Below, one piece after another: positions 1 through 7,870 of a stretch of 64,000 nt of DNA (position 1 is its first letter; each line of letters opens with the position of its first letter). The stretch is from assembly GCF_041027365.1 (NCBI RefSeq), contig NZ_JBFTEH010000004.1, positions 310,001-374,000 on the forward strand. Direction: 5' to 3'. Origin of the DNA: VKMB-3413 sp041027365. Its GTDB lineage: Bacteria; Pseudomonadota; Alphaproteobacteria; Rhizobiales; Rhizobiaceae. A model generated the notes under the pieces. That model worked only from the letters and a program-made list of their open reading frames with translations, did not search any database and had not been told where the DNA came from. The position numbers were made by a program, and so were the translations under genes.

Positions 1-404
1 GCGAAGTGCCGAAGATCTTCGTCATCTTCCTCGCCGCCTTCCTCACCAGCGTCGTCGCGACCTTCCAGGGGGTGATCAGCGTCGACCGCACGCTGATCAA
101 CGCGGCGCGCGTGCTCGGCGCCGGCGACGCGACGATCTTCCGCCGCGTCGTCATCCCCGCCTCGACGCCCTTCATCATGGTCGGCGTCCGGATCGGCCTC
201 GGCTCGTCCTGGGCGACCGTGGTCGCGGCGGAGCTGATCGCGGCGCAGTCCGGCCTCGGCTTCCGCATGCAGCAGGGCCAGCTCTACTACGACCTGCCGA
301 CGATCTTCGTCAGCCTCATCACCATCGGCATTCTCGGCCTCGTGATGGACCGGATCGTCATCGCCGCCGACCGCCGCCTCACCGCCTGGCAGGAGAAGGC
401 ATGA
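1..404 (+). CDS. ABC transporter permease, SsuC/TauC/NrtB type (5' end outside window)
   Basis: C-terminal part of a binding-protein-dependent inner-membrane permease. The reading frame is open to the left edge, so the start lies upstream of the window. The visible part carries the cytoplasmic EAA loop that contacts the ATPase (NAARVLGAGDATIFRRVVIP, then a Gly-rich segment), followed by hydrophobic membrane segments and a short basic tail. This is the layout of the taurine/sulfonate/nitrate permease family. Its stop overlaps the start of the ATPase gene by four bases (ATGA), so the two are translationally coupled in one operon with the binding protein and a sulfatase. The substrate cannot be read from the sequence; the sulfatase suggests an organosulfur compound. 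Confidence 0.9.
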   Translation, partial: EVPKIFVIFLAAFLTSVVATFQGVISVDRTLINAARVLGAGDATIFRRVVIPASTPFIMVGVRIGLGSSWATVVAAELIAAQSGLGFRMQQGQLYYDLPTIFVSLITIGILGLVMDRIVIAADRRLTAWQEKA

Positions 405-1180
405 GCCCGAAGATCTCGTTCAAGGACGTCTCGCGCGTGTTCGAGGTTTCCGGTCGGCCCGTGTTCACCGCGCTCGACCGGCTGTCGCTCGACATCGACG
501 ACGGCGAATTCATCACCGTCGTCGGCCCGTCGGGCTGCGGCAAGTCGACAGCGATGAACATTGCTGCGGGCCTTTTGCCGCCGTCTTCGGGCCGCGTGCT
601 GGTCGACGGCGTCGAGGTGAGGGGCCCCGGGCCGGAACGCGGCGTCATTTTCCAGCAATATGCCCTGTTCCCCTGGCTGACGGTGCGCGAGAACGTCGAG
701 TTCGGCCTGCGGCTGACCGGCATGCCGAAGGCGGAACGGCGCAAGGTCGCCGACCACTTCATCGACCTCGTCAACCTCGGCCACTTCGCCGACTCGCTGC
801 CCAAGATGCTGTCCGGCGGCATGAAGCAGCGCTGCGCCATCGCGCGGGCCTATGCCGTCAACCCGAAGATCCTCTTGATGGACGAGCCCTTCGGCGCGCT
901 CGACGCGCTGACCCGCGTCCAGCTGCAGGACCAGTTGCTACAGACCTGGAGCCGGGATCGGCGCACCGTCATGTTCATCACCCACGATGTCGACGAGGCA
1001 GTCTATCTCGCCAACCGCGTCGTGGTGATGGCGGCGCGGCCCGGGCGCCTCGACCGCATCATCCCCGTCGATCTCCCCTATCCCCGGACCGAGGAGATCC
1101 GCCTGTCGCCGGAATTCGCCGCGCTTCGCAACGAGGTGTGGCGGGCCGTCTACCATCCGAGACTTCAACAGAGCGCATGA
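401..1180 (+). CDS. ABC transporter ATP-binding protein, SsuB/TauB type
   Basis: Cytoplasmic ATPase of 259 residues that powers the importer encoded with the flanking permease and binding protein. Walker A is GPSGCGKS at about residues 42-49. The family signature LSGGMKQR is near residue 140, directly followed by Walker B ILLMDEPFGALD and by the switch histidine in FITHDVDEA. The length is normal for the SsuB/TauB/NrtD group. The ATG overlaps the stop of the permease gene. The binding-protein gene follows after 14 bases, so this is the middle gene of a tight operon. Nitrate, taurine, alkanesulfonate and thiamine-precursor importers share this subunit type, and the sequence alone does not separate them. 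Confidence 0.93.
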   Translation: MSPKISFKDVSRVFEVSGRPVFTALDRLSLDIDDGEFITVVGPSGCGKSTAMNIAAGLLPPSSGRVLVDGVEVRGPGPERGVIFQQYALFPWLTVRENVEFGLRLTGMPKAERRKVADHFIDLVNLGHFADSLPKMLSGGMKQRCAIARAYAVNPKILLMDEPFGALDALTRVQLQDQLLQTWSRDRRTVMFITHDVDEAVYLANRVVVMAARPGRLDRIIPVDLPYPRTEEIRLSPEFAALRNEVWRAVYHPRLQQSA

Positions 1181-1194
1181 AAGGGAGGACAATC

Positions 1195-2178
1195 ATGCTG
1201 ACGAGACGATCATTCCTGAAGACGGGCGCGGTGGTCGCGGCCGCCGGCGTCGCGATGCCCGCCGTCATCGGCCGGGCGCGCGCCGCATCGACCGACATGA
1301 CCATCGGCTACATCGCCGACTTTCCGAATTCGAGCATCCTCGCGATCGCCGAGGACCAGAAGATGTGGGAGGCCGAGGGCGTCAACGCGACCACCAAGGT
1401 CTTCACCAACGGACCGATCCAGATCCAGGCGATGGGCGCCGGCAGCCTCGACTTCGGCACGATCGGACCCGGCGCGCTGTGGCTGCCGGCGAGCGGCCGC
1501 GCCAAGGTCGTCAGCGTCAATGACATCGGCTTTTCCGACCGCGTCATTGCGCAGCCGGACATCACCTCGATCGAGCAGCTGAAGGGCAAGAAGGTCGGCG
1601 TGCCGCAGGGCACCTCCGGCGACATGATCCTGCGCCTCGCGCTGAAGAAGGCCGGGATGACGATCAAGGACATCGACATGGTGCCGATGGATCCGAGCAC
1701 CGTCGTCGCCGCCTTCGCCTCCAAGCAGATCGTCGCCGCCGGCATCTGGTACCCGCTGATCAGCGTCATCAAGAAGCAGGTGCCGAAGCTGAACGAGCTC
1801 GCGGCCAACAAGGACTTCTTCCCCGAGACCTCCTTCATCAACACGCTCGTCGCGCGCAACGAGGTGGTGGCGCAGGACCCGGAGAAGGTGAAGAAGTTCC
1901 TGTCGGTGATGAAGAAGGCGCTCGACTGGCGCATCAACAACCTCGACAAGGCCATCGACCTGACCGTCGCCTTCACCAACGCGCCGAAGGACATCGTCGC
2001 GAACGTCGCTCACAGCCGCAAGATGCTGACGAGCGCCGAACTGGAAAAGTACACCAAGGACGGCACCGTCGATCACTGGCTGCAGCAGTTCAACGACATG
2101 TTCGTCACCTTCGGCCAGCTGAAGAGCCCGGAGCCGCCGAAGAAGATCTATACGGCGGACCTGTTCCTGTCGGCCTGA
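1195..2178 (+). CDS. Tat-exported periplasmic binding protein of sulfonate/taurine/nitrate-type ABC transporter
   Basis: Periplasmic solute-binding protein of 327 residues. The start at 1195 was chosen over an in-frame upstream codon at 1138 because it follows AAGGGAGGAC at a good distance and begins directly with a twin-arginine signal (RRSFLKTG, then an Ala-rich stretch ending in RARA). The mature part resembles the SsuA/TauA/NMT1 family: an opening stretch typical of these proteins (TIGYIADFPNSSILAIA) and the later GKKVGVPQGTSGD segment, which is typical of the ligand-binding cleft. It is the third gene of the importer operon and lies 77 bases ahead of the sulfatase gene, which is probably co-transcribed. 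Ligand unknown; a sulfonate, sulfate ester or related anion is the inference. Confidence 0.88.
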   Translation: MLTRRSFLKTGAVVAAAGVAMPAVIGRARAASTDMTIGYIADFPNSSILAIAEDQKMWEAEGVNATTKVFTNGPIQIQAMGAGSLDFGTIGPGALWLPASGRAKVVSVNDIGFSDRVIAQPDITSIEQLKGKKVGVPQGTSGDMILRLALKKAGMTIKDIDMVPMDPSTVVAAFASKQIVAAGIWYPLISVIKKQVPKLNELAANKDFFPETSFINTLVARNEVVAQDPEKVKKFLSVMKKALDWRINNLDKAIDLTVAFTNAPKDIVANVAHSRKMLTSAELEKYTKDGTVDHWLQQFNDMFVTFGQLKSPEPPKKIYTADLFLSA

Positions 2179-2255
2179 GGCCGAAGCACGGGACCGGGCG
2201 GCGCGGGGACCCCGCGCCGCCGTCGCGACACGAATGACCAAGTGGGGGGAACGCG

Positions 2256-3758
2256 GTGGCTGAAGAACGAAAGCGCCCGAACATCGTCTTCGTCATCACC
2301 GACCAACAGCGCTTCGACACGATCGCCGCGGCGGGCTTTCCCTACATGCACACGCCGAACCTCGACCGGCTGGCGCGCGAGGGCGTGTGCTTCAGCCACA
2401 TGTTCTGCACCTCGCCCTCCTGCGCACCGTCGCGGGCGAGCCTGTTCACCGGTCTCTACCCCCACACGACCGGCGTCTACCGCAACGACGAAGCCTGGAC
2501 GCATAGCTGGGTGCAGCAGCTCTCCGAGGCCGGCTATCGCTGCGTGAACGTCGGCAAGATGCACACCTCGCCCTTCGAGGACGCCTTCGGCTTCCACGAA
2601 CGACACGTCGTCGAGAACAAGGACCGGGCGACGGCCCGGCTGCCCTTCTATCTCGACCAATGGGACAAGGCGTTCTGGGTGCGCGGCCACGAGAAGCCGA
2701 GCCGGGTCACCTATCGCCGGCGGCCCGACTATCGCGAGCGACTCGGCGCCTTCGAATGGGAGCTGCCGGCGGATCTGCACTCCGACAACTTCGTCCCGGA
2801 GTTCGCGCAGATGTGGCTGGAGCGCTATTCCGGCAGCGAGCCGTTCTTCCTCGAGATCGGCATTCCCGGCCCCCATCCGCCCTATGATCCGACGCCGGAG
2901 CACATCGCGCTCTACAAGGACAGGGATCTGCCGCTGCCGGTGGTCGATCCGGACGAGATCGCCGCGCAGCCCGCACCGCTGCGGGAGCTTCGCGCGCAGC
3001 ACCTCGCGGTGGACCACGACGCGGTCGTGCATCTGGAGAATCCGACCGAGGCGCAGCTGCGCCGCCAGCGCGAATACTACTTCGCCAACGTCTCGATGAT
3101 CGACGAGCAGATGGGAAAGCTCATCGCGGCGCTGGAGCGGCGGGGCGTCCTCGACGAAACGGTGATCGTCTTCACCTCCGACCACGGCGATTGCCTGAAC
3201 GACCACGGCCACAGCCAGAAATGGACGATGTACGAGGAGAGCGTGCGGGTGCCGGCGATCGTCTGGGCGCCGGGGCGCGTGCGCGCGGCGGGCGTCGTCG
3301 ACGACCTCGTCCAGCTCTTCGACCTCGGCCCGACGATCCTCGAATTCGCCGGTCTCGACGTCCCGCCCTGGATGGAGGCGCGGTCGTTGATGCCGCTCTT
3401 GGCGCCGACCGGCTCGGAGCCGGCAAAGGGGCGCGAGCGCGTCTTTTCCGAACATGCCGGCGACCGCATCCTCAGCGGCACGAAGTTCATGACGATGATC
3501 CGCGACCGGCGGTTCAAGCTCGTCCACTTCGTCGACAGCGAGGAGGGGCAGCTCTTCGACCTCGCCGCCGACCCGCACGAGATGACGAACCTGTGGGACG
3601 ATCCGGCGCATGCGGGGACGCGCGCGGAGATGGTTGCCGCGATCATGACCTGGCGGATCGAGAGCGATCTGAAGACGCAGGGCTGGACGCGGGCGATCAC
3701 GATCGGCGCAGGCCCGTCGCGCACCCCGCCCAACGCCGCGCGCCAGGCGGGGGCCTGA
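2256..3758 (+). CDS. Formylglycine-dependent sulfatase / phosphonate monoester hydrolase family
   Basis: Hydrolase of 500 residues of the alkaline-phosphatase-like sulfatase family, cleaving sulfate (or phosphonate) esters. The activation motif is CAPSRASLFTG, with the Cys that the formylglycine-generating enzyme converts, in the usual place about 55 residues from the N-terminus. Metal-binding residues are visible in NIVFVITDQQ and later in TSDHGD. No signal peptide is seen, so the enzyme is probably cytoplasmic. The GTG start at 2256 follows a GGGGGA element. Its place after an SsuABC-like importer suggests that the importer brings in an ester that this enzyme desulfates. Choline sulfatase, arylsulfatase and phosphonate monoester hydrolase are all possible. 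Confidence 0.88.
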   Translation: MAEERKRPNIVFVITDQQRFDTIAAAGFPYMHTPNLDRLAREGVCFSHMFCTSPSCAPSRASLFTGLYPHTTGVYRNDEAWTHSWVQQLSEAGYRCVNVGKMHTSPFEDAFGFHERHVVENKDRATARLPFYLDQWDKAFWVRGHEKPSRVTYRRRPDYRERLGAFEWELPADLHSDNFVPEFAQMWLERYSGSEPFFLEIGIPGPHPPYDPTPEHIALYKDRDLPLPVVDPDEIAAQPAPLRELRAQHLAVDHDAVVHLENPTEAQLRRQREYYFANVSMIDEQMGKLIAALERRGVLDETVIVFTSDHGDCLNDHGHSQKWTMYEESVRVPAIVWAPGRVRAAGVVDDLVQLFDLGPTILEFAGLDVPPWMEARSLMPLLAPTGSEPAKGRERVFSEHAGDRILSGTKFMTMIRDRRFKLVHFVDSEEGQLFDLAADPHEMTNLWDDPAHAGTRAEMVAAIMTWRIESDLKTQGWTRAITIGAGPSRTPPNAARQAGA

Positions 3759-3820
3759 CAGGCCGGCCAGGGCCGACCAGCCCTGCGTCGGCGGGCGGCC
3801 GGCGGACATCCTGGTTGGGC

Positions 3821-4210
3821 TTAACGACCGCGACGAGTGAGGGCGGCGGCGCAGAAGATGTCGAGCGCGGTGATCAGCGCGACATTGGCGAAGGCCGTGG
3901 CGGCCATGCCGCGCTTCGGATTGGTCTCGGTCATGGTCGGCGCGAGCGCGCCGAGGTCCAGCGCGTCGCCGGCAACGCGCGCCCAGACCCAATAGGTCGG
4001 ATCGCGCGACAACAGGATGCCGAGCCCGGCGGCGATCTCCCGCAGGCCGAAGAAGCGCGTCGCATTGGGATAGTCGCCCGCGCCGAGCATCCGGTCGAGC
4101 TTGTGCGGCGCGAGGAGCTCGAGGGCGCCGAGGCCGAGGCTGAACAGGCCGAGCCCTTTTGCCAGCGTGTCCAGCTGTTCGTCGGACGGAGCGTAGTCGT
4201 CGTAATGCAT
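3821..4210 (-). CDS. Small membrane protein of unknown function
   Basis: Predicted protein of 129 residues. The ATG at 4210 has AAAGGA at the right distance, whereas the longer open frame upstream has none. The sequence shows an acidic N-terminus (MHYDDYAPSDEQ) and then three or four moderately hydrophobic helices rich in Gly, Leu and Ala (for example GLFSLGLGALELL, FGLREIAAGLGILL, AFANVALITALDIF). Such small inner-membrane proteins often sit next to SRPBCC or cyclase/dehydrase genes in Rhizobiales, but no such neighbour is present here. The gene converges with the sulfatase operon and is separated from the oxidase genes by a 270-base gap in which I see no gene. Function unknown. Confidence 0.7.
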   Translation of the reverse strand: MHYDDYAPSDEQLDTLAKGLGLFSLGLGALELLAPHKLDRMLGAGDYPNATRFFGLREIAAGLGILLSRDPTYWVWARVAGDALDLGALAPTMTETNPKRGMAATAFANVALITALDIFCAAALTRRGR

Positions 4211-4480
4211 GGGGTCATCCTTTGCTGCCGGCTCCGGGACTTGCGTGCCTGCCGACCATGACGAAATAAGAGCTTGTCGGCGCAATGAGGCTCTGCGGCC
4301 GGCAGTTCCGCCTTGCTCCGCCCGCAATGCTTAGGCTGCTGAAGAGCCTGCGATTCTCCCGGCGAGGGGCGCGCCGCCGGCTACCGGGAAAAGGTGAGGG
4401 GGCGCCTGCCGCGACCTTCCGCGAAATCCGGCCGAGGCGCGCTCTCTCCCCGGCGCCTCTGCTGCCATTCCTCCGAAGCC

Positions 4481-4864
4481 TCATCTCAGCGTGTAGAGAT
4501 AGGCGGTGACGTTCTTCGCCTGGCTGTCGCTGAGGCCCATGTCCGGCATCGCATTGCCGGGCACCACACGCTGCGGATCGCGCAGCCAGGCGACCATGTT
4601 GTCCGGCGTGTTGCGCAAGAGGCCGGCGATGAAGATGCGGCGGCCCATATGGGTCAGGGGCGGCCCGACCAGACCTTCGGCCCCGTCGATCCCGGGAATG
4701 GTATGGCAGGAGCCGCAGCCGTTCGCCTGGATCAGCGCGGCGCCGGCCGAGACGTCGCCGATGTCGTCGAAGCGGGCGGCCTCGCCGGACTGGTCGCAGG
4801 CACCGAGCAGGAGCGTGCTTGCGACGGCGAGCGGCGCGGCCAGGAGTGGGATCAGATTCCGCAT
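4481..4864 (-). CDS. Small c-type cytochrome lipoprotein of the oxidase cluster
   Basis: Protein of 127 residues with a lipoprotein signal (lipobox LLGAC, Cys about residue 23) and one covalent heme motif, CGSCH, near residue 52. A later Met in the context GNAMPDMG could be the axial ligand. It is therefore a membrane-anchored periplasmic monoheme cytochrome c, similar in its core to the cytochrome domain at the end of the subunit II gene of the same cluster. It is the last gene of the run that starts with xoxF and overlaps the upstream small membrane gene by 13 bases. The likely role is electron delivery to, or association with, the neighbouring oxidase; this is inferred from context. Confidence 0.85.
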   Translation of the reverse strand: MRNLIPLLAAPLAVASTLLLGACDQSGEAARFDDIGDVSAGAALIQANGCGSCHTIPGIDGAEGLVGPPLTHMGRRIFIAGLLRNTPDNMVAWLRDPQRVVPGNAMPDMGLSDSQAKNVTAYLYTLR

Positions 4865-5298
4865 AGGCTCGTCCAGAAGAAGGCGATCGAGTTGAACAGG
4901 ATGGCGAGCGTGAACAGGACGCTTGTCCAGATCGCCCAGATCGAGAGGAAGCGGGTGCGCCCTTCGCCGGCCTCCATGACGCCTCCGTGGCTGCTGGGCT
5001 CGCCGCGGCTGGTCCGCGAGAAGATGCGGTAGGAGAGCAGGAGCGCGGCAAGCCCGATCAGGATCGCCGCGACGTTCACCGCGATGATGACCCAGGGCGC
5101 CCAGCCGACGCCGCTGACCGGCAGCCGCGCCCCGTCGCCGCCGATGCAGACTGCGCCGGCAATGCCGGATCCGGCCAGGAGCTGCAGGCTCCAGGCGACC
5201 GGCCCGCCCATGAAGCCCGCGAGCAGCAGGCCGCCGCTGGTGCGGTCCCGGTCGGGCGCGGGGTGTCCGATATCGAAGCTTGCCGGTCGCTGTGCCAT
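4852..5298 (-). CDS. Oxidase-cluster accessory membrane protein (CoxP-like position)
   Basis: Protein of 148 residues with three or four hydrophobic segments (about residues 23-50, 67-91, 118-143) and no recognisable cofactor site. The start at 5298 is ATG; a GTG three codons upstream is also possible. It follows the subunit III gene after five bases and overlaps the cytochrome lipoprotein gene downstream, so it belongs to the oxidase operon. In the alternative oxidase operon coxMNOP of Bradyrhizobium a small membrane gene occupies the corresponding last position; I place this one there by position, not by strong sequence recognition. A subunit IV or III-like accessory role is the best guess. 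Confidence 0.7.
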   Translation of the reverse strand: MAQRPASFDIGHPAPDRDRTSGGLLLAGFMGGPVAWSLQLLAGSGIAGAVCIGGDGARLPVSGVGWAPWVIIAVNVAAILIGLAALLLSYRIFSRTSRGEPSSHGGVMEAGEGRTRFLSIWAIWTSVLFTLAILFNSIAFFWTSLCGI

Positions 5299-5303
5299 CG
5301 CGT

Positions 5304-5921
5304 TCACCTGAGATACGGGGTGACGTAGAAGGTGAAGAAGATCATCAGCCAGACGACATCGACGAAGAACCAGTACATCATGACGATGGTGACCGGCACG
5401 ACGCGCTGGCGGTCGAAATAGCCGAGCGCCGACCACAGGGTGAGCGGGAGAAGCATCAACAGGCCGACGACGACGTGGGCGAGGTGGAAGCCGGTGACGG
5501 TGAAGAAGGACGAGCCATAGCTGTTGGAGGCGAGCGTGTAGGGCTTGTCCAGCCACTCGAACGCCTGCAGCGCGACGAAGCCGCAGCCGAGGAGAAGCCC
5601 GGCCAGCAGGCCCAGCACCAGCTGCAGGCGCGAGCCCTTGCGGCCGCCGCGCTCGCCGAAGAAGACGGCGAGGCTGGCGAGGATGACGACGCCGGTCTCC
5701 GGCCCCGAGTAGCGGAAGGATGGGTTGTCGGCGGGAAAGAACGTGCCGGTCGACTGCAGCGCGAAGTAGTAGTAGCTGAACAGCAGGTAGAAGAAGAGGA
5801 AGGCCTCGGTGATGATCAGCATGATCATGCCCCACCAGCCATTGGCGTGGCGGCCGATGCTGCCGACCTGCAGCCGCCCGATGGTCAGCGGCTCTTCCGG
5901 TTCGATCGCCGTGTCACTCAT
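5304..5921 (-). CDS. ctaE: Cytochrome c oxidase subunit III
   Basis: Integral membrane protein of 205 residues with about five transmembrane helices, the short form of heme-copper oxidase subunit III. Typical features are the first-helix region GMIMLIITEAFLFFYLLFSYYY, a helix ending before the motif GFHLAHVVVGLL with its conserved His, and a C-terminal helix pair (YWFFVDVVWLMIFFTFYV). Its start overlaps the end of the subunit I gene by eight bases, indicating coupled translation. In this enzyme class subunit III stabilises subunit I and its proton uptake path. It corresponds to CoxO of coxMNOP-type operons. Confidence 0.92.
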   Translation of the reverse strand: MSDTAIEPEEPLTIGRLQVGSIGRHANGWWGMIMLIITEAFLFFYLLFSYYYFALQSTGTFFPADNPSFRYSGPETGVVILASLAVFFGERGGRKGSRLQLVLGLLAGLLLGCGFVALQAFEWLDKPYTLASNSYGSSFFTVTGFHLAHVVVGLLMLLPLTLWSALGYFDRQRVVPVTIVMMYWFFVDVVWLMIFFTFYVTPYLR

Positions 5922-7860
5922 AGGCCGCTCCCGCCTTCTGCCCGAGGTCGGCCCGCGGCCACAGCCAGACGATGCCGCCGATCACCACCGCGATCGCCGC
6001 CCCGCCGCCCATCCACCACCACTGGATGAGCAGGCCGGTGAAGCCGACGGTCAGTGCGACGGTGACGAGAAAGGGCCAGGGATCGTCCTCCGGCATCTTC
6101 AGGATGGCGACGGGCGTGGCGTCGAGCACCGAGGTGGCGAGCGTTTCCTTGCCGTCGTCGAGCACCAGGCCGCGAAGAACCGAGGAATGGCCGGTGCCTT
6201 CGTCCAGCCGGTCCTCCCAGAGCGGGTGGCGGCTCGCCACGGCCGGCATGACGGGGAAATTGTAGGGCGGCGGCGGCGACGAGGTCGCCCATTCCAGCGT
6301 CGGCGCGTCCCAGGGGTTCGGGCCTGCCTCCACGCCGCTGCGCCGGCTGACGACGACGTTCACCAGGAACACCAGGATCCCTGACGCCAGGATGAAGGCG
6401 CCGACCGTGGTGATCATGTTCACCGTCGTCCAGCCGACATTCTCCGGATAGGTGTAGATCCGCCGCGGCATGCCGAGCAGCCCCGTCACGTGCATCGGCA
6501 GGAAGGCGACGTTGAAGCCGACGAAGATCAGCCAGAAGCTCACCTTGCCGATCGCCTCGCTCATCATCTTCCCGGTGAACTTGGGGAACCAGAAGTGGAC
6601 GCCGCCGAGCACGCCGAAGAGGTTGATGCCGATCAGCACGTAATGGATGTGGGCGACGACGAAATAGGTGTCGGTCAGCTGCAGGTCGGCGGGGACCGAG
6701 GCGGTCATCACGCCGGAGACGCCGCCTATGACGAACATCGAGATGAAGGCGGCGAAGAAGTAGAAGGGGGTCGCGAGCACCACTTCGCCGGTCCAGATCG
6801 TCGCGATCCAGGCGAAGACGGCGACGGCGCTCGGGATGGTGATGATGAAGGACGCGCCGGAGAAGAACGACATCGACAGGAAGGGGATACCGGTCGCGAA
6901 CATGTGGTGCACCCAGACGCCGAAGCCGAGCACCATGGTGGTGATGGTTCCGAGGATCACCAGCGTGTAGGCGACCAGCGGGCGCCGGCAGAACACCGGC
7001 AGCGCGTCCGACACGATCCCCATGGCCGGCAGCACGATGACGTAGACCCAGGGATGGGCGAACAGCCAGAACAGGTGCTGCCACAGGAGCGGCTTGCCGC
7101 CGCCGGCGACGTCGTAGAAATGCGTGCCGAACTGCCGGTCCATCCACAGGAGGAAGAAGGCGAGGCTCACCGCCGGATTGGCAAACAACAGGCCGACCGA
7201 GATGGTGGTCGTGCCCCAGATCATGATCGGCAGGCGGTTGATCGACATGCCGGGGGCGCGGTGGCGCATCACCGTCACGACGAAGTTCGCCGCGCCGACC
7301 GTGGTCGAGATGCCGTAGAAGATCATCCCCAGCGCGTAGAAGTCCATGTTCAGGCCGGGGTTGAACGGCTTCAGCGCGTAGGGGGCGTAGTTGAACCAGC
7401 CGTCGTTCGGCGCCGAGCCGATCAGGAAGCTCGAATACATGAACAGGCCGGAGGCGAGGAAGGTCCAGTAGGAGAAGGCGTTCAGCCGCGGAAACGCCAT
7501 GTCGCGCGAGCCGAGGAGCAGCGGGAAGAGGTAGTTGGAAAATCCCGACAGCACCGGCAGGGCGTAGAGAAAGATCATCGTGATGCCGTGCATCGAGAAC
7601 AGCTGGTCGTATTCGGTCGGCGTCAGGATCGTCTCGTTCGGCCCGGCGAGCTGCAGCCGCATCACCAGCGCCTCGATGCCGCCGGCGATCAGGAAGACGA
7701 AGGCGGTCACCAGGTAGCGGATGCCGATCTCCTTGTGATCGACGGTCGCGATCCAGCCGAAGATGCCGGGCTTGGTCTCCCAGAGGTCGTGCAGCTTCTT
7801 CTCGAGCGCCGGCGACGGCACGTCGGCCCGGGGCAGCTTCTCGTATTCGGCGACGGCCAC
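5914..7860 (-). CDS. ctaD: Heme-copper oxidase subunit I with C-terminal extension, atypical proton channels
   Basis: Catalytic subunit of 648 residues with at least twelve membrane helices plus a C-terminal extension of about 100 residues holding two more helices. The GTG start follows GAGGAG. The low-spin heme ligand region SMHGITMIF, the Cu-B His269 and cross-link Tyr273 (AHPWVY), the His318-His319 pair (WVHHM) and the His-Ile-His heme ligands (VAHIHYV) are all present, so the redox centres are intact. Two residues normally essential for proton transfer are replaced: the Glu of HPEVY is Trp271, and the K-channel Lys is Ala347 (28 residues after His319, as in aa3 oxidases). The Asp of RDMAFPR, the D-channel entrance, is kept. 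It resembles CoxN of coxMNOP operons. Pumping efficiency is probably unusual. Confidence 0.93.
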   Translation of the reverse strand: MAVAEYEKLPRADVPSPALEKKLHDLWETKPGIFGWIATVDHKEIGIRYLVTAFVFLIAGGIEALVMRLQLAGPNETILTPTEYDQLFSMHGITMIFLYALPVLSGFSNYLFPLLLGSRDMAFPRLNAFSYWTFLASGLFMYSSFLIGSAPNDGWFNYAPYALKPFNPGLNMDFYALGMIFYGISTTVGAANFVVTVMRHRAPGMSINRLPIMIWGTTTISVGLLFANPAVSLAFFLLWMDRQFGTHFYDVAGGGKPLLWQHLFWLFAHPWVYVIVLPAMGIVSDALPVFCRRPLVAYTLVILGTITTMVLGFGVWVHHMFATGIPFLSMSFFSGASFIITIPSAVAVFAWIATIWTGEVVLATPFYFFAAFISMFVIGGVSGVMTASVPADLQLTDTYFVVAHIHYVLIGINLFGVLGGVHFWFPKFTGKMMSEAIGKVSFWLIFVGFNVAFLPMHVTGLLGMPRRIYTYPENVGWTTVNMITTVGAFILASGILVFLVNVVVSRRSGVEAGPNPWDAPTLEWATSSPPPPYNFPVMPAVASRHPLWEDRLDEGTGHSSVLRGLVLDDGKETLATSVLDATPVAILKMPEDDPWPFLVTVALTVGFTGLLIQWWWMGGGAAIAVVIGGIVWLWPRADLGQKAGAAYE

Positions 7861-7870
7861 GGCACGCTCC

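Noticed and set aside
1138..1194. Longer N-terminus of the ABC binding protein
   Set aside because: Would overlap the ATPase gene and place 19 residues before a Tat signal; the ATG at 1195 has a proper ribosome site.
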